Positions 22,449 to 32,205 are shown, counted from the stretch's first letter. The stretch is DNA of 64,000 bases from Mycolicibacter engbaekii (GCF_002101585.1 NZ_LQOT01000031.1:62001-126000), one strand, 5' to 3'. The notes: a model not told the origin generated them from the letters alone. Made by a program: numbers and translations.

Positions 22449-23020
22449 GCGCGGTGCCCGACGACGACCGGGTCCGCTGCGGCTGGGTCGACATCGGGTC
22501 GCAGCTCTACCGCGATTACCACGATCAGGAGTGGGGCCGCCCGGTGCGCGAGCCGACGGCGCTGTTCGAGCGGATCAGCCTGGAAGCCTTCCAGAGCGGA
22601 CTGTCGTGGCTGGTGATTCTGCGCAAGCGGGAGAACTTCCGGCGTGCGTTCGCCGATTTCGACGTGGAGGCCATCGCGCGGTTCACCGACGCCGACGTGG
22701 CCCGGCTGCTGGACGACGCCGGCATCGTGCGCAACCGGGCCAAGATCGAGGCGACGATCGCCAACGCGCGGGCGACCATTGCCCTGGGATCGACCGAGCT
22801 GGTGGACCTGCTGTGGTCGTTCGCGCCGCCGGCACGGCCACGGCCGGCCGACTTGTCGGAAATTCCGGCGGTCACCCCGGAATCGACGGCGATGGCACGC
22901 GAATTGAAGCGGCGCGGCTTCCGATTCGTGGGACCCACCACCGCGTATGCGCTGATGCAGGCCACCGGCATGGTGGACGACCACGTCCGGGCATGTTGGG
23001 TGCCACCGGCAAGCGTTTAG
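22445..23020 (+). CDS. tagA: TagA, DNA-3-methyladenine glycosylase I
   Basis: A 191-residue base-excision repair enzyme that removes 3-methyladenine from DNA. Family features are RCGWVDIGSQLYRDYHDQEWGRP, LFERISLEAFQSGLSWLVILRKRENFRRAF (helix-hairpin region with the catalytic acidic site), GIVRNRAKIEATIANA and the C-terminal FVGPTTAYALMQATGMVDDH with zinc-binding His/Cys. TTG 22445 overlaps the previous stop; GTG 22454 is an alternative. The length is a little shorter than Rv1210 (204). It sits in the DivIVA-like/tagA pair and ends 68 bases before the Cys-rich small ORF. Confidence 0.9.
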   Translation: MSAVPDDDRVRCGWVDIGSQLYRDYHDQEWGRPVREPTALFERISLEAFQSGLSWLVILRKRENFRRAFADFDVEAIARFTDADVARLLDDAGIVRNRAKIEATIANARATIALGSTELVDLLWSFAPPARPRPADLSEIPAVTPESTAMARELKRRGFRFVGPTTAYALMQATGMVDDHVRACWVPPASV

Positions 23021-23076
23021 ATCCACTAAAATGCACTTCGGAATCGGGTCTTGTGCACGCGCCGTCTTCGATAGGG

Positions 23077-23082
23077 GAGAAT
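23077..23082 (+). promoter_or_regulatory. -10 box of the Cys-rich small ORF
   Basis: GAGAAT at 23077-23082 (A and T at positions 2 and 6) lies six bases before GTG 23089 with no ribosome site between. This places the transcript start at or next to the GTG and makes the small ORF leaderless. TTGTGC at 23051-23056 is a possible but distant -35. Confidence 0.5.
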
Positions 23083-23088
23083 GGCAGA

Positions 23089-23199
23089 GTGAATTTGCAG
23101 TTCGACGCCGGATGCTGCGGCTGCCGTGCACACCCGGCGCGGAACATGGGCACGGCCTGCGGGCTGGTACCTGGAGGGAGCACTCGATGGCGGCGATGA
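23089..23199 (+). CDS. Cysteine-rich leaderless small ORF upstream of DUF3117 gene
   Basis: GTG 23089 to TGA 23197-23199 encodes 36 residues with an early cluster DAGCCGCRAH (Cys9, Cys10, Cys12) and a fourth Cys at 24. The C-terminal end is basic (STRWRR). It lies directly after a -10 box, so it should be translated from the 5' end of the mRNA. Its last 13 bases overlap the DUF3117 gene in another frame, and that gene's ribosome site GGAGGGAG (23173-23180) lies inside it. Leaderless poly-Cys small ORFs have been reported in mycobacteria as cysteine-responsive attenuators of the next gene, and this one has that architecture. Translation here is an inference. Confidence 0.55.
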   Translation: MNLQFDAGCCGCRAHPARNMGTACGLVPGGSTRWRR

Positions 23200-23354
23200 A
23201 GCCCCGGACCGGTGACGGTCCGTTGGAAGCGACCAAAGAGGGGCGTGGCATCGTGATGCGAGTACCGCTTGAGGGCGGTGGACGACTGGTCGTCGAGTTG
23301 ACTCCCGATGAGGCCGCCGCGCTCGGCGACGAGCTCAAAGCGGTCACCAGCTAA
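23187..23354 (+). CDS. DUF3117 small protein (Rv1211-like)
   Basis: A 55-residue protein beginning MAAMKPRTGDGPLEATKEGR and ending VVELTPDEAAALGDELKAVTS, which matches the highly conserved actinobacterial DUF3117 family of unknown function. ATG 23187 has GGAGGGAG 6 bases upstream. The protein has no membrane segment or Cys and is probably a small cytosolic factor. It is preceded and overlapped by a Cys-rich small ORF that probably controls its translation. The glgM gene converges from the other strand 59 bases downstream. Confidence 0.9.
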   Translation: MAAMKPRTGDGPLEATKEGRGIVMRVPLEGGGRLVVELTPDEAAALGDELKAVTS

Positions 23355-23413
23355 CAGATCAGGCGAGGCGGTTCGCCGTGTGGGCGAACCGGCTTCGGCT
23401 TGGCTCGGTGGCG

Positions 23414-24574
23414 CTAGCAGCCCGCCGCCCGGTAGACGGCCAGTGTCTGCTCGGCTACGCGCGCCCAGGAGAAGACCTCCTCGCAGCGGCGCCGCCCGGC
23501 GTCGCCGTAACGCTGGGCGCGTTCGGGGTCGGTCACCAGCGCGTTGACGGCGGTGGCCAGGTCGGCGTGATAGCCGTCGGGGTCGGCGCCGTCGTAGTGC
23601 ACCAGGGTGCCGGTCACGCCGTCGGAGACCACCTCCGGGATACCCCCGACATCCGAGGCGACCACCGCTGTGCCGCAGGCCATGGCCTCCAGATTGACGA
23701 TGCCCAACGGTTCGTAGACCGACGGGCACACAAAAACGGTTGCCGCGCAGAGCAGTTCGCGAATCTGTCGGGCAGGCAGCGTTTCCTGCACCCAGAACAC
23801 CCCGCTGCGGGTGGCGGCCAGCTCGGCCACGGCGGCACTGACCTCCGCGGCGATCTCGGGCGTGTCAGGGGCGCCCGCACACAGCACCAGCTGCGCCTCC
23901 GGGTCGAACCGGTGGGCGGCGGCCACCAGGTGGGCCACGCCCTTCTGCCGGGTGATCCGCCCGACGAAAGCCACCATGGGCCGGTCGGGGTCCACACCGA
24001 GTTCGGCCGGCAGCGAATCGGGTCCGACCGGCTGCGGGCGCCACACGTCGGTGTCGATGCCGCTGTAGATCACGTGCACGCGGTCCGGCCGCAGCGTCGG
24101 GTAGACCCGCAGCAGATCCTCACGCATGGCCGAGCTGACCGCGATGACCGCGTCCGCGGCCGTCGTCGCCTCCTTCTCGACCCAGGTCGAGACCCGGTAG
24201 CCGCCGCCCAGCTGCTCGGCCTTCCAGGGGCGCAGCGGTTCCAGGGAATGCGCGGTGAGCACATGCGGGATGTCGTGCAGCAGCGCGGCCAGCCGGCCCG
24301 CCAGGGCGGTGTACCAGGTATGGGAGTGCGCGACATCGGCGGTGCTGACGGCGTCGACCATCGTCAGGTCGGCCGACAGCGTGCCCAGCGCCGGATTGGC
24401 ATCGCGCAGTGCGGGATCGGGCTGATGGGCGTGCGCACCGGGCCGCGGCGCCCCGATGCAGTGCACGTCGACATGGCACAGCCGCCGCAGCGCTTCGACC
24501 AGGTTGGTGACGTGGACGCCCGCGCCGCCGTAGATCTCCGGCGGGTATTCCCGCGTCAGCATCGCCACCCGCAT
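23414..24574 (-). CDS. glgM: GlgM/GlgA, GT4 glucosyltransferase making maltose-1-phosphate
   Basis: A 386-residue retaining GT4 enzyme. In mycobacteria the protein formerly called GlgA (Rv1212c) uses ADP-glucose and glucose-1-phosphate to make maltose-1-phosphate for GlgE-dependent alpha-glucan. Motifs are [22 protein letters not shown] at the N-terminus, [20 protein letters not shown], the E-x7-E type [13 protein letters not shown], and GGIPEVV. Start ATG 24574 matches the family and has TACCGT (24587-24582, minus strand) 7 bases upstream (leaderless). It is divergent from glgC, whose product supplies its ADP-glucose. Confidence 0.92.
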   Translation of the reverse strand: MRVAMLTREYPPEIYGGAGVHVTNLVEALRRLCHVDVHCIGAPRPGAHAHQPDPALRDANPALGTLSADLTMVDAVSTADVAHSHTWYTALAGRLAALLHDIPHVLTAHSLEPLRPWKAEQLGGGYRVSTWVEKEATTAADAVIAVSSAMREDLLRVYPTLRPDRVHVIYSGIDTDVWRPQPVGPDSLPAELGVDPDRPMVAFVGRITRQKGVAHLVAAAHRFDPEAQLVLCAGAPDTPEIAAEVSAAVAELAATRSGVFWVQETLPARQIRELLCAATVFVCPSVYEPLGIVNLEAMACGTAVVASDVGGIPEVVSDGVTGTLVHYDGADPDGYHADLATAVNALVTDPERAQRYGDAGRRRCEEVFSWARVAEQTLAVYRAAGC

Positions 24575-24581
24575 AACCCGC

Positions 24582-24706
24582 ACGGTAGCGGGCGCCGGTC
24601 GGCGGCTGCGCGGCGGATCGACCCGTGAGCGGCGGCCCGCCCTTTGTAAAGAACCGTCGTCAATCGTGCGGTCAACCTGGCAGGGCTTCGAAGGGGCCGA
24701 TAGGTT
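24582..24706. promoter_or_regulatory. Divergent leaderless promoters of glgM and glgC
   Basis: The 139-base interval between the two starts carries TACCGT (24587-24582, minus) 7 bases before glgM and TAGGTT (24701-24706, plus) 7 bases before glgC. The back-to-back arrangement would allow one regulator to control the ADP-glucose supplier and its consumer together. No clear operator palindrome was seen. Confidence 0.5.
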
Positions 24707-24713
24707 TGTGGCC

Positions 24714-25928
24714 ATGAGGGAAGTGCCGCACGTCCTGGGCATCGTCCTGGCCGGTGGTGAGGGTAAGCGGCTGCACCCCTTGACCGCGGACCGGGCGAAG
24801 CCGGCGGTCCCTTTCGGGGGCGCCTATCGGTTGATCGACTTTGTGCTGTCCAATCTGGTCAATGCGCGCTACTTGCGGATCTGTGTTCTGACGCAGTACA
24901 AGTCGCATTCACTGGACCGTCACATCTCGCAGAATTGGCGATTGAGCGGCCTGGCGGGGGAGTACATCACCCCGGTGCCGGCCCAGCAGCGGCTGGGGCC
25001 GCGCTGGTACACCGGGTCTGCCGACGCCATCTACCAGTCGCTCAATCTGATCTTCGACGAGGATCCGGACTACATCGTGGTTTTTGGAGCCGACCACGTC
25101 TACCGGATGGACCCCGAGCAGATGGTGCGCTTCCACATCGACAGTGGGGCCGGGGCGACCGTCGCCGGCGTACGGGTTCCGCGCGCCGAGGCGTCGTCGT
25201 TCGGCTGCATCGACGCCGACGAATCCGGGCGGGTCCGCGGTTTCCTGGAGAAGCCCGCGAACCCGCCCGGCACCCCCGGGGATCCTGACAGCACGTTCGT
25301 CTCGATGGGTAACTACGTCTTCACCACCAAGGTGCTCATCGATGCGATCCGCGCCGACGCCGACGACGACCACTCCGACCACGACATGGGTGGCGACATC
25401 ATGCCGCGCCTGGTGGCCGACGGGATGGCCGCGGTCTACGACTTCTCCGACAACGAGGTGCCCGGCGCCACCGAGCGCGACCGGGGCTACTGGCGTGATG
25501 TGGGAACCCTGGACGCGTTCTACGACGCACACATGGACCTGGTCTCGGCGCATCCGGTCTTCAACCTGTACAACACCCGCTGGCCGATTCACGGCGCCAC
25601 CGAGAACCTGGCGCCGGCGAAGTTCGTCAACGGCGGCTCCGCTCAGGAGTCGGTGGTGGGTGCGGGCAGCGTCATCTCCGCGGGATCGGTGCGCAATTCG
25701 GTGTTGTCGTCGAACGTGGTGATCGACGACGGAGCGATCGTCGAGGACAGCGTGCTGATGCCCGGCGTGCGGGTGGGCCGCGGCGCGGTGGTGCGCCACG
25801 CCATCCTGGACAAGAACGTCGTGGTGGGGCCCGGCGAGATGATCGGTGTCGACCTGCAGAAGGACCGGGAACGCTTCTCCATCAGCGCCGGCGGCGTGGT
25901 TGCCGTCGGAAAGGGCATCTGGATCTAG
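24714..25928 (+). CDS. glgC: GlgC, glucose-1-phosphate adenylyltransferase
   Basis: A 404-residue ADP-glucose pyrophosphorylase that commits glucose-1-phosphate to glycogen and capsular alpha-glucan. The nucleotidyltransferase domain (about 1-290) shows [56 protein letters not shown] and FVSMGNYVF. The C-terminal left-handed beta-helix (about 300-404) carries hexapeptide repeats and ends VAVGKGIWI. Length equals Rv1213. ATG 24714 has TAGGTT 7 bases upstream and no ribosome site, so the mRNA is leaderless; the upstream in-frame codons are not needed. The product is the donor for GlgM next door. Confidence 0.96.
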   Translation: MREVPHVLGIVLAGGEGKRLHPLTADRAKPAVPFGGAYRLIDFVLSNLVNARYLRICVLTQYKSHSLDRHISQNWRLSGLAGEYITPVPAQQRLGPRWYTGSADAIYQSLNLIFDEDPDYIVVFGADHVYRMDPEQMVRFHIDSGAGATVAGVRVPRAEASSFGCIDADESGRVRGFLEKPANPPGTPGDPDSTFVSMGNYVFTTKVLIDAIRADADDDHSDHDMGGDIMPRLVADGMAAVYDFSDNEVPGATERDRGYWRDVGTLDAFYDAHMDLVSAHPVFNLYNTRWPIHGATENLAPAKFVNGGSAQESVVGAGSVISAGSVRNSVLSSNVVIDDGAIVEDSVLMPGVRVGRGAVVRHAILDKNVVVGPGEMIGVDLQKDRERFSISAGGVVAVGKGIWI

Positions 25929-25944
25929 CGGCCGCCGCCGGGAC

Positions 25945-27327
25945 TTAGAACGGCTCCTCGGCGCCGCCGGGGTTGCAGCCATTGGCGAGCAGGTCCAGCG
26001 TGCTCACGTCCGGGCGCCACGGCTCCAGATTCCAGCTGGTCTTGCCGGGCTGGATGAACTCCACGAACTGCCAGTGGCACAGGAACTGGGCGCGCATCCC
26101 GGCGGTGTTGGCCTCCGGGTTGCGTTTGACCACCTCCGACCAGGCCTGCTCGCCCTGACGCAGGGTGCCGAGCTCGCCGGCCTCGGTGCGGCCGGTGCCG
26201 GTGGGATAGACCCGCAGGCTGGTGCCGCCGTCGTAGGTCACCCACTGAGTGTGCTGGACGTAGGGGGCCGCGCTGATGCCCGCAGCCCCCAGGAAGCCGC
26301 CCGCACCGCCCAGGCCGCCGGCGCCGCCCTGCCCGCCGAGGCCGCCGTCGCCGCCGCGGCCGAACAACACGCCGCCCGCGCCGCCCGCGCCACCGTCGCC
26401 GCCGCTCTCGGCTTCGTCGCCGCCCTGCCCGCCGAGGCCGCCGTCGCCGCCGCGGCCCAGCCACCAGGCCCCGGCGCCGCCCACGCCGCCGTCGCCGCCG
26501 ATGTCGCCGTCGCCGCCGGTTCCGCCGGTGCCGCCGGTGCCGAGCAGGAAGCCGATGCCCACGCCGCCGGTGCCGCCGGTACCGCCGGTCTCGCCCGCGC
26601 CACCGGTGCCGCCGGTGCCGCCCACCCCCATGAACCAGCCGCCGGCCCCGCCGTCGCCGCCGGCCGCCCCTTCGCCGCCCAGCCCGCCGGCTCCACCGTT
26701 GCCGAAGAAGCCCGCATCGCCGCCGGCCCCGCCGACGCCGTCGATGCCCGCGATCCCGGCGCCGCCGTCGCCGAAGAGGAATCCGCCGTCCCCGGCGTCG
26801 CCGAACCAGCCCCACTGGCCCAGCAGGCTGGTGTTGACGCCGTCGAACCCGTCGATGCCGTCGCCGATCAGGTCGCGACCGAACAGCGCGACGAACGGGG
26901 CGTTGATCAGGCCCAGGCTGAGCTCGCCGAACGGGCTGGCAAGCCACTGCTGCAGGCCTTCGTGCAACGGGGCGTAGATGAACTGGTTCAGCCACTCGGC
27001 GGTGTCGAACTGGTTGGCGCCGGGCACGGCCAGCACCGCGTCGATGACGTCGGAGAACAACTGGTTGGTGGCCGGATCAAGCTGCTCGGTGAAGGACTGC
27101 ACCAGCGCCATCAGGCTGCCCAGATCGAACCCGTCGGCCGCGCTTCCGGCCACCGCGGCCGGTTCGGCGACGTCGAACAGCCAATCCCAGTCCGCCTGGG
27201 CGGGAGCGGCGGTCAGCAGCGGGTGCAGGCCCACCACTACGGCGCCCGCCGCGGCGGCGGCCATCCGGGCCGGGATGAGGGTGCGGCCCGCAGCGCCGCT
27301 GTCGGTGCCCCGCCTGAGTACGCGCAT
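25945..27327 (-). CDS. Secreted PGRS-type protein with C-terminal DUF2599, no PE domain
   Basis: A 460-residue protein. Residues 1-46 form a long signal peptide (twin Arg near the start, [11 protein letters not shown] core, cut near AQA), unlike the PE domain that normally precedes PGRS repeats. Residues about 47-170 are a helical Asn/Leu/Phe region ending [17 protein letters not shown], the linker commonly seen in PE_PGRS proteins. Residues about 175-345 are Gly-Gly-X repeats. The last 100 residues ([11 protein letters not shown]...[10 protein letters not shown]...[11 protein letters not shown]) match DUF2599. ATG 27327 is preceded by GGGGAGA. It occupies the place of PE14 in M. tuberculosis. 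Probably exported to the cell surface; function unknown. Confidence 0.82.
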   Translation of the reverse strand: MRVLRRGTDSGAAGRTLIPARMAAAAAGAVVVGLHPLLTAAPAQADWDWLFDVAEPAAVAGSAADGFDLGSLMALVQSFTEQLDPATNQLFSDVIDAVLAVPGANQFDTAEWLNQFIYAPLHEGLQQWLASPFGELSLGLINAPFVALFGRDLIGDGIDGFDGVNTSLLGQWGWFGDAGDGGFLFGDGGAGIAGIDGVGGAGGDAGFFGNGGAGGLGGEGAAGGDGGAGGWFMGVGGTGGTGGAGETGGTGGTGGVGIGFLLGTGGTGGTGGDGDIGGDGGVGGAGAWWLGRGGDGGLGGQGGDEAESGGDGGAGGAGGVLFGRGGDGGLGGQGGAGGLGGAGGFLGAAGISAAPYVQHTQWVTYDGGTSLRVYPTGTGRTEAGELGTLRQGEQAWSEVVKRNPEANTAGMRAQFLCHWQFVEFIQPGKTSWNLEPWRPDVSTLDLLANGCNPGGAEEPF

Positions 27328-27433
27328 GGGTTCGCCAATCTCCCCGAGTAGGAATTAACAGTGTCTGCTTAGGGAACTGTAAGCCACTCGCGCCGCTGCG
27401 GCATCCGGAGCGGCGGGGCTCCGGCGCGCCGTC

Positions 27434-28108
27434 TCACCAGAGGTACGGCACCAGGCGGTACCGCACCCGGGCGGTGTACTCGCGGTAGCCGGGGAGTTGC
27501 TCGGTCAGCATGCGCTCCTCGTCGAGGAGGCGCACGGCCAGCAGAGCAACGCCCGGCAGCAGAAAGGCCAGCCCCCAGTAGGAGCCCAGGGCCAGCGGTG
27601 TTCCGGCCATCAGCAGCACGTTGCCCCCATACATCGGGTGGCGCACCACCGCATACAGGCCCGTGGAGACCAGCGGTTGTCCCGCCTCAACGGCGACGTT
27701 GGCCGCCGCGTAGCCGTTCTGGACGATCACCACCATGGCCAGCCCCAGCCCGGCGGCCACCAGGGCGTCGCCGAGCAGGCAGACCGCCCTCGGGACCGTC
27801 GACCACCCGAGGCGGTGATCCAGTGCGCTCACGACGAACAGGGCCGGAAAGCAGATGAAGATCGCGCTGATGACGAGCCGTTGCCGCGGCCGGGTCTCGG
27901 CCCGCGGACCGAACCGCATCCGCCGATCCAGGGCCGCCGGATTGGTGCGCAGCAGGTACAGGCTGGGAATCCAGGTGGCGGTCGCAAACACGGCCAGGAA
28001 CACCCAGGCCTGCCAGTAGTGCAGTGTCCCGGCCGGGACGAACAGCAGCAACCCGAAGACCAGCAGGCCCAGCGATGCCGAAAGCAGGCCCTTGCCGACG
28101 GCGTTCAT
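27434..28108 (-). CDS. Isoprenylcysteine methyltransferase-family membrane protein
   Basis: A 224-residue membrane protein with about five hydrophobic helices and the ICMT/PEMT SAM-binding signature near the C-terminus: LVSTGLYAVVRHPMYGGNVLLM followed by a conserved DEERMLTEQLPGYREYTARVRYRLVPYLW. It may methylate a lipid or small amine rather than a prenylated protein, since bacteria lack the classic substrate. It lies 10 bases behind the ABC permease gene on the same strand, so it belongs to the TetR-ABC operon, as with Rv1216c. Confidence 0.82.
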   Translation of the reverse strand: MNAVGKGLLSASLGLLVFGLLLFVPAGTLHYWQAWVFLAVFATATWIPSLYLLRTNPAALDRRMRFGPRAETRPRQRLVISAIFICFPALFVVSALDHRLGWSTVPRAVCLLGDALVAAGLGLAMVVIVQNGYAAANVAVEAGQPLVSTGLYAVVRHPMYGGNVLLMAGTPLALGSYWGLAFLLPGVALLAVRLLDEERMLTEQLPGYREYTARVRYRLVPYLW

Positions 28109-28118
28109 GGCGGTCCTC

Positions 28119-29762
28119 CTAGGGGGTCAGGTCACGGCGGCGCAGCCCCCATAGGCCCAACGTGATCAGGCCGATGTCGAGCGCCAGCAGAACGACCAGC
28201 GGCACCGCGCTGAAGGTGCCCTCGGGGCCGGCGCCGACCAGCGGGATGTGGGCGAACGGTTCGAGGTCGAGTACCCGCTGCGGCAGCCCCGAGATGGTGC
28301 CCAGCAGATACAGCGCGATGAAGCCGATCAGAACCGCCCAGGCGGCGGGCGCCAGGCGCGGGACGATCCCATACGCGGCGACCGCCATCGCCGCGGGCAA
28401 CCAGACCGCCGGCAGCTGAACCGCGGCGCTGCCCACCGCGAGGGGCAACTGCCCGCCGGAGTCACCGGCCGCCGTTGCGTAGACGATTCCGGCCACCAGT
28501 CCGGCGACCAACAGTGCGATCCCCGAACCGGCCAGGGCCACCGCCACGTGGCTTGCCAGCCACCGCGAACGCGACAACGATCCGGCCAGCAGGGTCTCGG
28601 CTCGGCCGGTGGTCTCCTCCTGGCGTGGCCGCAGCGCCAGCGACACCGCAAAAGCGGCGGCGACCATGCCCAACATGGTGAACGCCACCGCCACGAACGC
28701 GTGTTCGAGCACCGTGGTGCCGCCCAGTCGCACCACGATGTCGCGGGCGCGGTCGTTGCCCACCTCGTCGCCGATCCCGTGCACCACGCTGCCCACGAGC
28801 AGCCCGTAGAGCGCCAGGCCGGTGGTCCACAGCAGCAGCGCGCCGCGGTCCAGCCGCCACGCCAGCCCGAACGCCCCACTCAGGGCCGGCGCTGCCGTGC
28901 CTGGACCGGGGCGTTCGGCAAGCAGACCGGCGCCGACATCACGGCGGGCGGCCAGCCGGTAGGCCAGCGCGGTCAGTGCGGCTGCCGTCGCCAGGGGCAG
29001 CACCAGCACCCACCAGCGGTCACCGGCGTAGGGCCGTACCTGCAGCGACCAACCCAGTGGCGACAGCCAGGACAGCGCTCCCGATCCGGCATCGCCTAAG
29101 GCCCGCAGCGTGAATGCCCCGGCGAGCACGCCGAAAGCGGCGCCGCGGGCGAACCGGGCGCTGGGCGACAGTTGGGCGGCGACGGCGGCCACCGCGGTGA
29201 ACACCAGTCCGGAGCAGGCCAGCGCCGCCCCGAACGCCCACGATCCCGCGGCGGGCACGTCGGTGGTCAGCAGGCCCGCGGTACCGATGGCGCCGGTGGT
29301 CAGCGATGCGCCCGCCGCCAGCAGCAGTGCGCTGGTCAGTCCGGCATGACGGCCCACGGCGGTGGAGTCGATCAACTCGGTGCGGCCGGCCTCTTCGTCG
29401 GCGCGGGTGTGCCGGATCACGGTGAGGATCACCGCGATCCCGATGAGCAGGTGGAAGATTCCGGCCTTCCAGATGCCCACCGCGCCCAGGGAGTCGTTGT
29501 AGACCTGCCCGTACACGGCACGCTGGGCCGGGCTGGCCATGATGGTCGCGGCCAGGCCGGCGCGTTCGGCCGCAGTGGGATAGATCGCCTGGACGCTCGC
29601 GATGTAGACGCCCGCCAGTGGCAGCGACAGCAGCAGCACCCACAGGGGCAACACGATGCGGTCGCGGCGCAGGGACAGGCGCAGCAACCCGAGCGTGCCG
29701 GCCAGAGCGAGACGGTCCCGGCGGGGCGCCGGGATTGCCGGCGGCACGGCCAGGGCAGTCAT
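28119..29762 (-). CDS. ABC efflux permease (Rv1217c-like)
   Basis: A 547-residue integral membrane protein of the tetronasin/antibiotic-export ABC-2 type, with about twelve hydrophobic stretches in two homologous halves (first near residues 35-60, last near 510-540). Size agrees with Rv1217c (548). Its ATG overlaps the TGA of the ATPase gene by four bases (29759-29762), meaning tight coupling and equal amounts. With the ATPase it should export hydrophobic compounds; in M. tuberculosis this pair has been linked to multidrug efflux under TetR control. Confidence 0.88.
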   Translation of the reverse strand: MTALAVPPAIPAPRRDRLALAGTLGLLRLSLRRDRIVLPLWVLLLSLPLAGVYIASVQAIYPTAAERAGLAATIMASPAQRAVYGQVYNDSLGAVGIWKAGIFHLLIGIAVILTVIRHTRADEEAGRTELIDSTAVGRHAGLTSALLLAAGASLTTGAIGTAGLLTTDVPAAGSWAFGAALACSGLVFTAVAAVAAQLSPSARFARGAAFGVLAGAFTLRALGDAGSGALSWLSPLGWSLQVRPYAGDRWWVLVLPLATAAALTALAYRLAARRDVGAGLLAERPGPGTAAPALSGAFGLAWRLDRGALLLWTTGLALYGLLVGSVVHGIGDEVGNDRARDIVVRLGGTTVLEHAFVAVAFTMLGMVAAAFAVSLALRPRQEETTGRAETLLAGSLSRSRWLASHVAVALAGSGIALLVAGLVAGIVYATAAGDSGGQLPLAVGSAAVQLPAVWLPAAMAVAAYGIVPRLAPAAWAVLIGFIALYLLGTISGLPQRVLDLEPFAHIPLVGAGPEGTFSAVPLVVLLALDIGLITLGLWGLRRRDLTP

Positions 29763-30664
29763 GCTCGCACCGTGTCGTAGTGGCGCAGGAACAGTTCCTC
29801 AAGGGTGGGGGGCCGGCTGGTGAGGCTGCGCACTCCGGCGGCGCCGAGCACCGCGATCAGTTCCCCGAGGCTGGCGCTGTCGACCTGGGCATGCAGCACG
29901 GTGCCGGTGTAGTGCACGTCGGCTACGCCCGGGATGCGCGTCAGGTCGCCGGGGTCGCGCATCAGATCGGCCGCGATGGAGGTGCGGCGCAAGTGCCGCA
30001 GGGCGTCCAGTGAACCGCTCTCGACCGCGCGTCCGGCGCGGATGATCGTGACCCGGTGACACAGGGCCTCGGTCTCGGCCAGGATGTGGCTGGACAGCAG
30101 CACGGTGGCGCCGCGCCGGTTCGCCTCGGTAACGCACTGCTGGAACACGTTTTCCATCAACGGGTCGAGGCCGCTGCTGGGTTCGTCGAGCACCAGCAGC
30201 CGGGCATGCGAGGCGAACGCGGAGATCAGGGAGACCTTCTGGCGGTTGCCCTTGGAGTAGGTGCGCGCTTTCTTGCTCGGATCCAGGTCGAAGCGTTCGA
30301 TCAGCTCGTCGCGGCGGCGTTGGTCGATGCCGCCGCGCATCCGGGCCAGCAGATCGATGATCTCGCCGCCGGTCAATGTCGGCCACAGGGTGACATCGCC
30401 TGGTACGTAGGCGATCTGGCGGTGCAGTTCGACCGCGTCGGTCCATGGGTCGCCACCGAGCAGTCGCACGGTGCCGCCATCGGCTCTGGCCAGGCCCAGC
30501 AGGATGCGGATCGTGGTGGATTTTCCGGCGCCGTTCGGGCCGAGGAAACCGTGCACCTCCCCGGCCTGCACGCTCAGATCCAGTCCGTCGAGCGCGGTGA
30601 CCCGTCCGAATCTCTTCTCCAGTCCCCGGACTTCGATTGCCGTCCAGCTGTTCTCATTGCGCAT
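29759..30664 (-). CDS. ABC efflux ATPase (Rv1218c-like)
   Basis: A 301-residue ABC ATPase of the drug-export (DrrA/tetronasin) type. Walker A is GPNGAGKST (about residues 41-49), the signature is [11 protein letters not shown], a variant of LSGGQ, Walker B is [15 protein letters not shown], and the H-loop is SSHILAE. The C-terminal 80 residues are the extension usual in this subfamily. ATG 30664 overlaps the end of the tetR gene by 11 bases and its own stop overlaps the permease start by four, so tetR, ATPase, permease and methyltransferase form one operon. Confidence 0.92.
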   Translation of the reverse strand: MRNENSWTAIEVRGLEKRFGRVTALDGLDLSVQAGEVHGFLGPNGAGKSTTIRILLGLARADGGTVRLLGGDPWTDAVELHRQIAYVPGDVTLWPTLTGGEIIDLLARMRGGIDQRRRDELIERFDLDPSKKARTYSKGNRQKVSLISAFASHARLLVLDEPSSGLDPLMENVFQQCVTEANRRGATVLLSSHILAETEALCHRVTIIRAGRAVESGSLDALRHLRRTSIAADLMRDPGDLTRIPGVADVHYTGTVLHAQVDSASLGELIAVLGAAGVRSLTSRPPTLEELFLRHYDTVRA

Positions 30665-31292
30665 CGGTGGTTCCTCCTTGCTCGGCTTCCAGGAAGGCGT
30701 CGTACATGGTGCGGTCGGCCAGCAGCCCGTCGGTGTAGAGCTCGAGGGCGGGCAGCACCATCTCGCGGGCGTAGTCGCGCAGCACCGCGCGCAGATCGGC
30801 CGGGTTCTCGTGCATCTGCAGATAGAGCAGGAATGCGCCTCCGCCGGTGATCGCCAGGTAGCGGGCCCGGGCCTTCGGGTCGCGACTGGGTTTGAGGGTC
30901 CGGGCCCGGACGCCTTCGTCGAGATAGCTCTCGGTGTTGTCGATCATCTGCCGCCACAACGCGTTTGCCAGTTCTCCTCCGGACTGCATGCTGCGGGCCA
31001 GGTAGGCCATCAGGGGTGCGTAGGACTCGATTTCGGCCATCTGGGCGAACCAGGTCGCGGGGTCTGCGGAGCGCATCGCCTCGGACTTTCCGGTGCGGAT
31101 CACTTCGGCGACGTAGGCGTCGCAGGCTTGGCGCAGGCCGTGCTTGGACCGGAAATGGTGGATGACGAGCGGGGCGCTCACCCCGGCAGCCTCAGCGACA
31201 GCCCGGATGCTCACGCCGAAGCCGTGCCGTCCGAACTGTTCGATGGCCGCGTCGCGGATTCTCGCCGCGGCCGTCAGGTCCGCTGAACGCAT
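30654..31292 (-). CDS. TetR-family repressor of the efflux operon (Rv1219c-like)
   Basis: A 212-residue TetR regulator. The helix-turn-helix (residues about 10-55) reads [48 protein letters not shown]. The C-terminal ligand domain has hydrophobic helices suited to drug-like effectors. ATG 31292 is chosen because it gives the same length as Rv1219c and TAGCGT (31305-31300, minus strand) is 7 bases upstream (leaderless); the TTG two codons earlier is unlikely. An inverted repeat spans the start codon and -10 box, so autorepression and control of the downstream ABC genes are expected. Confidence 0.92.
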   Translation of the reverse strand: MRSADLTAAARIRDAAIEQFGRHGFGVSIRAVAEAAGVSAPLVIHHFRSKHGLRQACDAYVAEVIRTGKSEAMRSADPATWFAQMAEIESYAPLMAYLARSMQSGGELANALWRQMIDNTESYLDEGVRARTLKPSRDPKARARYLAITGGGAFLLYLQMHENPADLRAVLRDYAREMVLPALELYTDGLLADRTMYDAFLEAEQGGTTDAQ

Positions 31293-31318
31293 GTTCAATA
31301 CGCTAAACGCGCGTTCAG
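31283..31318. promoter_or_regulatory. Probable TetR operator over its own promoter
   Basis: CTGAACGC (31283-31290) and GCGTTCAG (31311-31318) form a perfect 8-bp inverted pair 20 bases apart, enclosing both the TAGCGT -10 box and the ATG. An inner GAAC/GTTC pair (31285-31288/31293-31296) suggests a second overlapping dimer site. Confidence 0.6.
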
Positions 31319-31391
31319 TCGCGCGTCAAGCATCGGATGGCGATAGTTGTCTCGGAGAATGCGGGTGCACCCCGCAGCAGGCGGGCGCCGG

Positions 31392-32057
31392 TCAGTCGCG
31401 GACGGCGGCCAGCAGTCCGTCGCCCAGCGGTATCAGCGCCGGGGTCAGCCGCTCGTCGACGGCGATCAGCCGGGCCGCTTCGCGTACCGCGGTCACCTCG
31501 GCGTCGTTGGCGCTGGGGTCTCCGGCCCGGCCGCCCAGGGCCGCCCGGTGCAGCACGACGACGCCGCCGGACCGCAGCAACCGCACGGCTTCCAGCACGT
31601 AGCCGGGCTGGTCAATCGGCTCGGCGTCGACGAACACCAAGTCGTAGGACTCGTCGGCCAGCCGGGTCAGCACCTCTTGGGCGCGGCCGCCGATGAAGCG
31701 GGTCCGGCCCGGCCCGATCCCGGCCTCGCTGAACGCCTGCTTGGCGATGCGCTGATGCTCGGGCTCGATGTCGATGGTGGTCAGCACCCCGTCTTCGCCC
31801 ATGCCCGACAACAGCCATAGGCCGCTCACCCCGGCGCCAGTGCCTACTTCGACCACCGCCCGGCCGGCGCTGAGTTTGGTCAGCAGACTCAGCAGCGCGC
31901 CCACGGCGGCACTGATCGACCCGACACCGAGCTCCGCGGCCCGATCCCGGGCAGCTGCCAGCACCGCATCCTCGGTCATCGACTCCTCGGCGTGCGACAA
32001 GAGCGCCTCGGCGCGACTGCGCGGCGGTTCCGCGGGAGTGTCGTCGGTGCTGGCCAT
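31392..32057 (-). CDS. O-methyltransferase (Rv1220c-like)
   Basis: A 221-residue SAM-dependent O-methyltransferase of the CCoAMT/COMT-like family. Motif I is [16 protein letters not shown], motif II is [18 protein letters not shown], and the metal-site region is [14 protein letters not shown]; the C-terminal [15 protein letters not shown] strand is typical. Start ATG 32057 removes a non-conserved N-terminal shadow and has TACGCT (32069-32064, minus strand) 6 bases upstream (leaderless). It is divergent from sigE across 190 bases, as in M. tuberculosis. Its substrate is unknown. Confidence 0.88.
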   Translation of the reverse strand: MASTDDTPAEPPRSRAEALLSHAEESMTEDAVLAAARDRAAELGVGSISAAVGALLSLLTKLSAGRAVVEVGTGAGVSGLWLLSGMGEDGVLTTIDIEPEHQRIAKQAFSEAGIGPGRTRFIGGRAQEVLTRLADESYDLVFVDAEPIDQPGYVLEAVRLLRSGGVVVLHRAALGGRAGDPSANDAEVTAVREAARLIAVDERLTPALIPLGDGLLAAVRD

Positions 32058-32184
32058 GTCCGCAGCGTAGGACAAAGCGCGGCGGGGGCACGCACCGGCG
32101 CCTGCCCGACACGCCCGGGGATTGCCCCGTGTCCGAACTGTTATCTGGGCGCATATCCGCACGGCGTGACGCATTCGAACACAG

Positions 32185-32205
32185 GTTCACAGTCGGCGTT
32201 CAGAC
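32185..32205 (+). promoter_or_regulatory. Tandem 8-bp repeats upstream of sigE (possible MprA site)
   Basis: GTTCACAG at 32185-32192 and GTTCAGAC at 32198-32205 form a tandem direct repeat with 5 bases between. They lie 43-63 bases before ATG 32248. The response regulator MprA, which controls sigE in M. tuberculosis, is known to bind loosely conserved 8-bp direct repeats, so this is a candidate site. The motif match itself was not computed. Confidence 0.3.

Noticed and set aside
26276..26977. Open frame of Pro-Pro-rich repeats on the plus strand, looking like a repeat array
   Set aside because: It is the antisense of the Gly-Gly-X coding repeats of the PGRS gene. Units vary in length and there are no constant spacers, so it is neither a CRISPR array nor a separate gene.
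30056..30850. Plus-strand frame of 264 codons across the ABC ATPase gene
   Set aside because: Shadow of the ATPase gene. The minus-strand frame contains Walker A, signature and Walker B motifs.
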